A stretch of DNA of 54,672 nucleotides from Clostridia bacterium (GTDB taxonomy: Bacteria; Bacillota; Clostridia; Oscillospirales; CAG-272): assembly GCA_017415805.1 (NCBI GenBank), contig JAFQEC010000033.1, positions 1 through 54,672 of the forward strand, written 5' to 3'. Shown here one piece after another: positions 54,471 through 54,672 of the stretch. How positions within the stretch are numbered: position 1 is the stretch's first letter; the number at the start of each line of letters is the position of its first letter. The notes under the pieces are model-generated. The model worked only from the letters and a program-made list of their open reading frames with translations. It did not search any database and was not told the origin of the DNA. A program made the position numbers and the translations under genes.

Positions 54471-54540
54471 GGATTACGGGGCTCGAACCCGCCACCTCGA
54501 CCTTGGCAAGGTCGCGCTCTACCAAATGAGCTAACTCCGC
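54465..54540 (-). tRNA. tRNA-Gly (anticodon GCC)
   Basis: 76 nt including encoded CCA. It folds as 7-bp acceptor, D-arm GCTC/GAGC, anticodon stem CGACC/GGTCG with loop TTGCCAA (anticodon GCC), variable AGGTG and T-arm GCGGG/CCCGT with TTCGAGC. One acceptor pair is non-canonical: G6 opposite A67. Confidence 0.95.
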
Positions 54541-54544
54541 GAGG

Positions 54545-54620
54545 TGGTGCCTCCGGTCGGAATCGAACCAACGACCCGGGGATTTTCAGTCCCCTGCTCT
54601 ACCCACTGAGCTACAGAGGC
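54545..54620 (-). tRNA. tRNA-Phe (anticodon GAA)
   Basis: 76 nt with encoded CCA. Acceptor GCCTCTG pairs with CGGAGGC (one T-G wobble), anticodon stem GGGGA/TCCCC with loop CTGAAAA, and T-loop TTCGATT. It is 4 nt upstream of tRNA-Gly in the transcript. Confidence 0.97.
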
Positions 54621-54623
54621 GGA

Positions 54624-54672
54624 TGGCGACCCGGATGGGACTCGAACCCACGACCTCTAGCGTGACAGGCTA
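54624..54672 (-). tRNA. tRNA-Asp (anticodon GTC), 3' part; 5' part outside the window
   Basis: 49 nt of the 3' side are visible: anticodon loop CTGTCAC between GC-containing arms CTAGC-type and GCTAG, T-arm GTGGG/CCCAT with TTCGAGT, discriminator G and encoded CCA. It is first of the three tRNAs in transcription order seen here. Confidence 0.92.

Overview
The window is a stretch of core chromosome from a GC-rich (about 60 % by eye) anaerobic Gram-positive bacterium, most likely class Clostridia (Bacillota). The evidence is gene order known from Firmicutes: yybS-gdpP-rplI-dnaB, rimP-nusA-rnpM-ylxQ-infB, holB-ricT-(yabB/trmN)-rsmI and pth-mfd-(PrsA/SurA-like lipoprotein). Anaerobe-type enzymes support this: pyruvate phosphate dikinase, a membrane pyrophosphatase, a 2x[4Fe-4S] ferredoxin and a 2-hydroxyacyl-CoA dehydratase activase. 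Promoters are close to the sigma-A consensus, almost always with a 17-bp spacer, so transcription units can be drawn with fair confidence. No prophage, IS element, CRISPR array or rRNA is visible.

Layout. 1-908: 5' part of a CoA-dehydratase activase (minus). 1027-9685: minus-strand operon yybS-gdpP-rplI-dnaB-tilS-ftsH (replication, c-di-AMP turnover, tRNA modification, membrane proteolysis). 9990-15462: divergent plus-strand nusA-infB operon ending with a Nudix hydrolase and a bidirectional terminator. 15528-21870: minus-strand asd, rsmI, trmN, a 56-residue ferredoxin, ricT and holB, with one plus-strand cell-wall amidase between trmN and rsmI. 22055-23074: a lone 2-keto-3-deoxygluconate-type kinase. 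23470-33919: glycogen operon glgB-glgC-glgD-glgA-glgP, a GH13 hydrolase and a small unknown protein, several of them overlapping. 34003-38118: DUF975 membrane protein, proA with a flavin-reductase-like gene (minus), and two unknown membrane proteins (plus). 38197-40824: ppdK. 41117-46668: pth, mfd and a lipoprotein. 46753-48837: membrane pyrophosphatase. 49017-50062: TPP riboswitch and thiT. 50083-53057: unknown membrane protein, rimO, pgsA. 53058-54672: a nested inverted-repeat element, a PnuC-type transporter, a palindrome cluster and tRNAs Gly, Phe and Asp (the last cut by the window edge).

How the genes fit together. Glycogen synthesis by GlgC/GlgD releases pyrophosphate. The membrane pyrophosphatase (motif of the K+-dependent class) and the pyrophosphate-linked dikinase encoded 5-20 kb away would both use or exchange that PPi, which is a common energy-saving layout in fermentative Clostridia (inference). 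ThiT is under TPP control. Most of the rest is information processing.

I found no clearly new multi-gene system. The best leads are the small protein coupled to the glycogen operon (33581-33919), the two-gene membrane unit 36600-38118 whose first product looks like an M50-type protein with the first zinc histidine replaced by arginine, the long basic extension on RicT, the C-terminal extension on ThiT, and two palindrome-rich intergenic elements (53121-53409 and 54160-54356).
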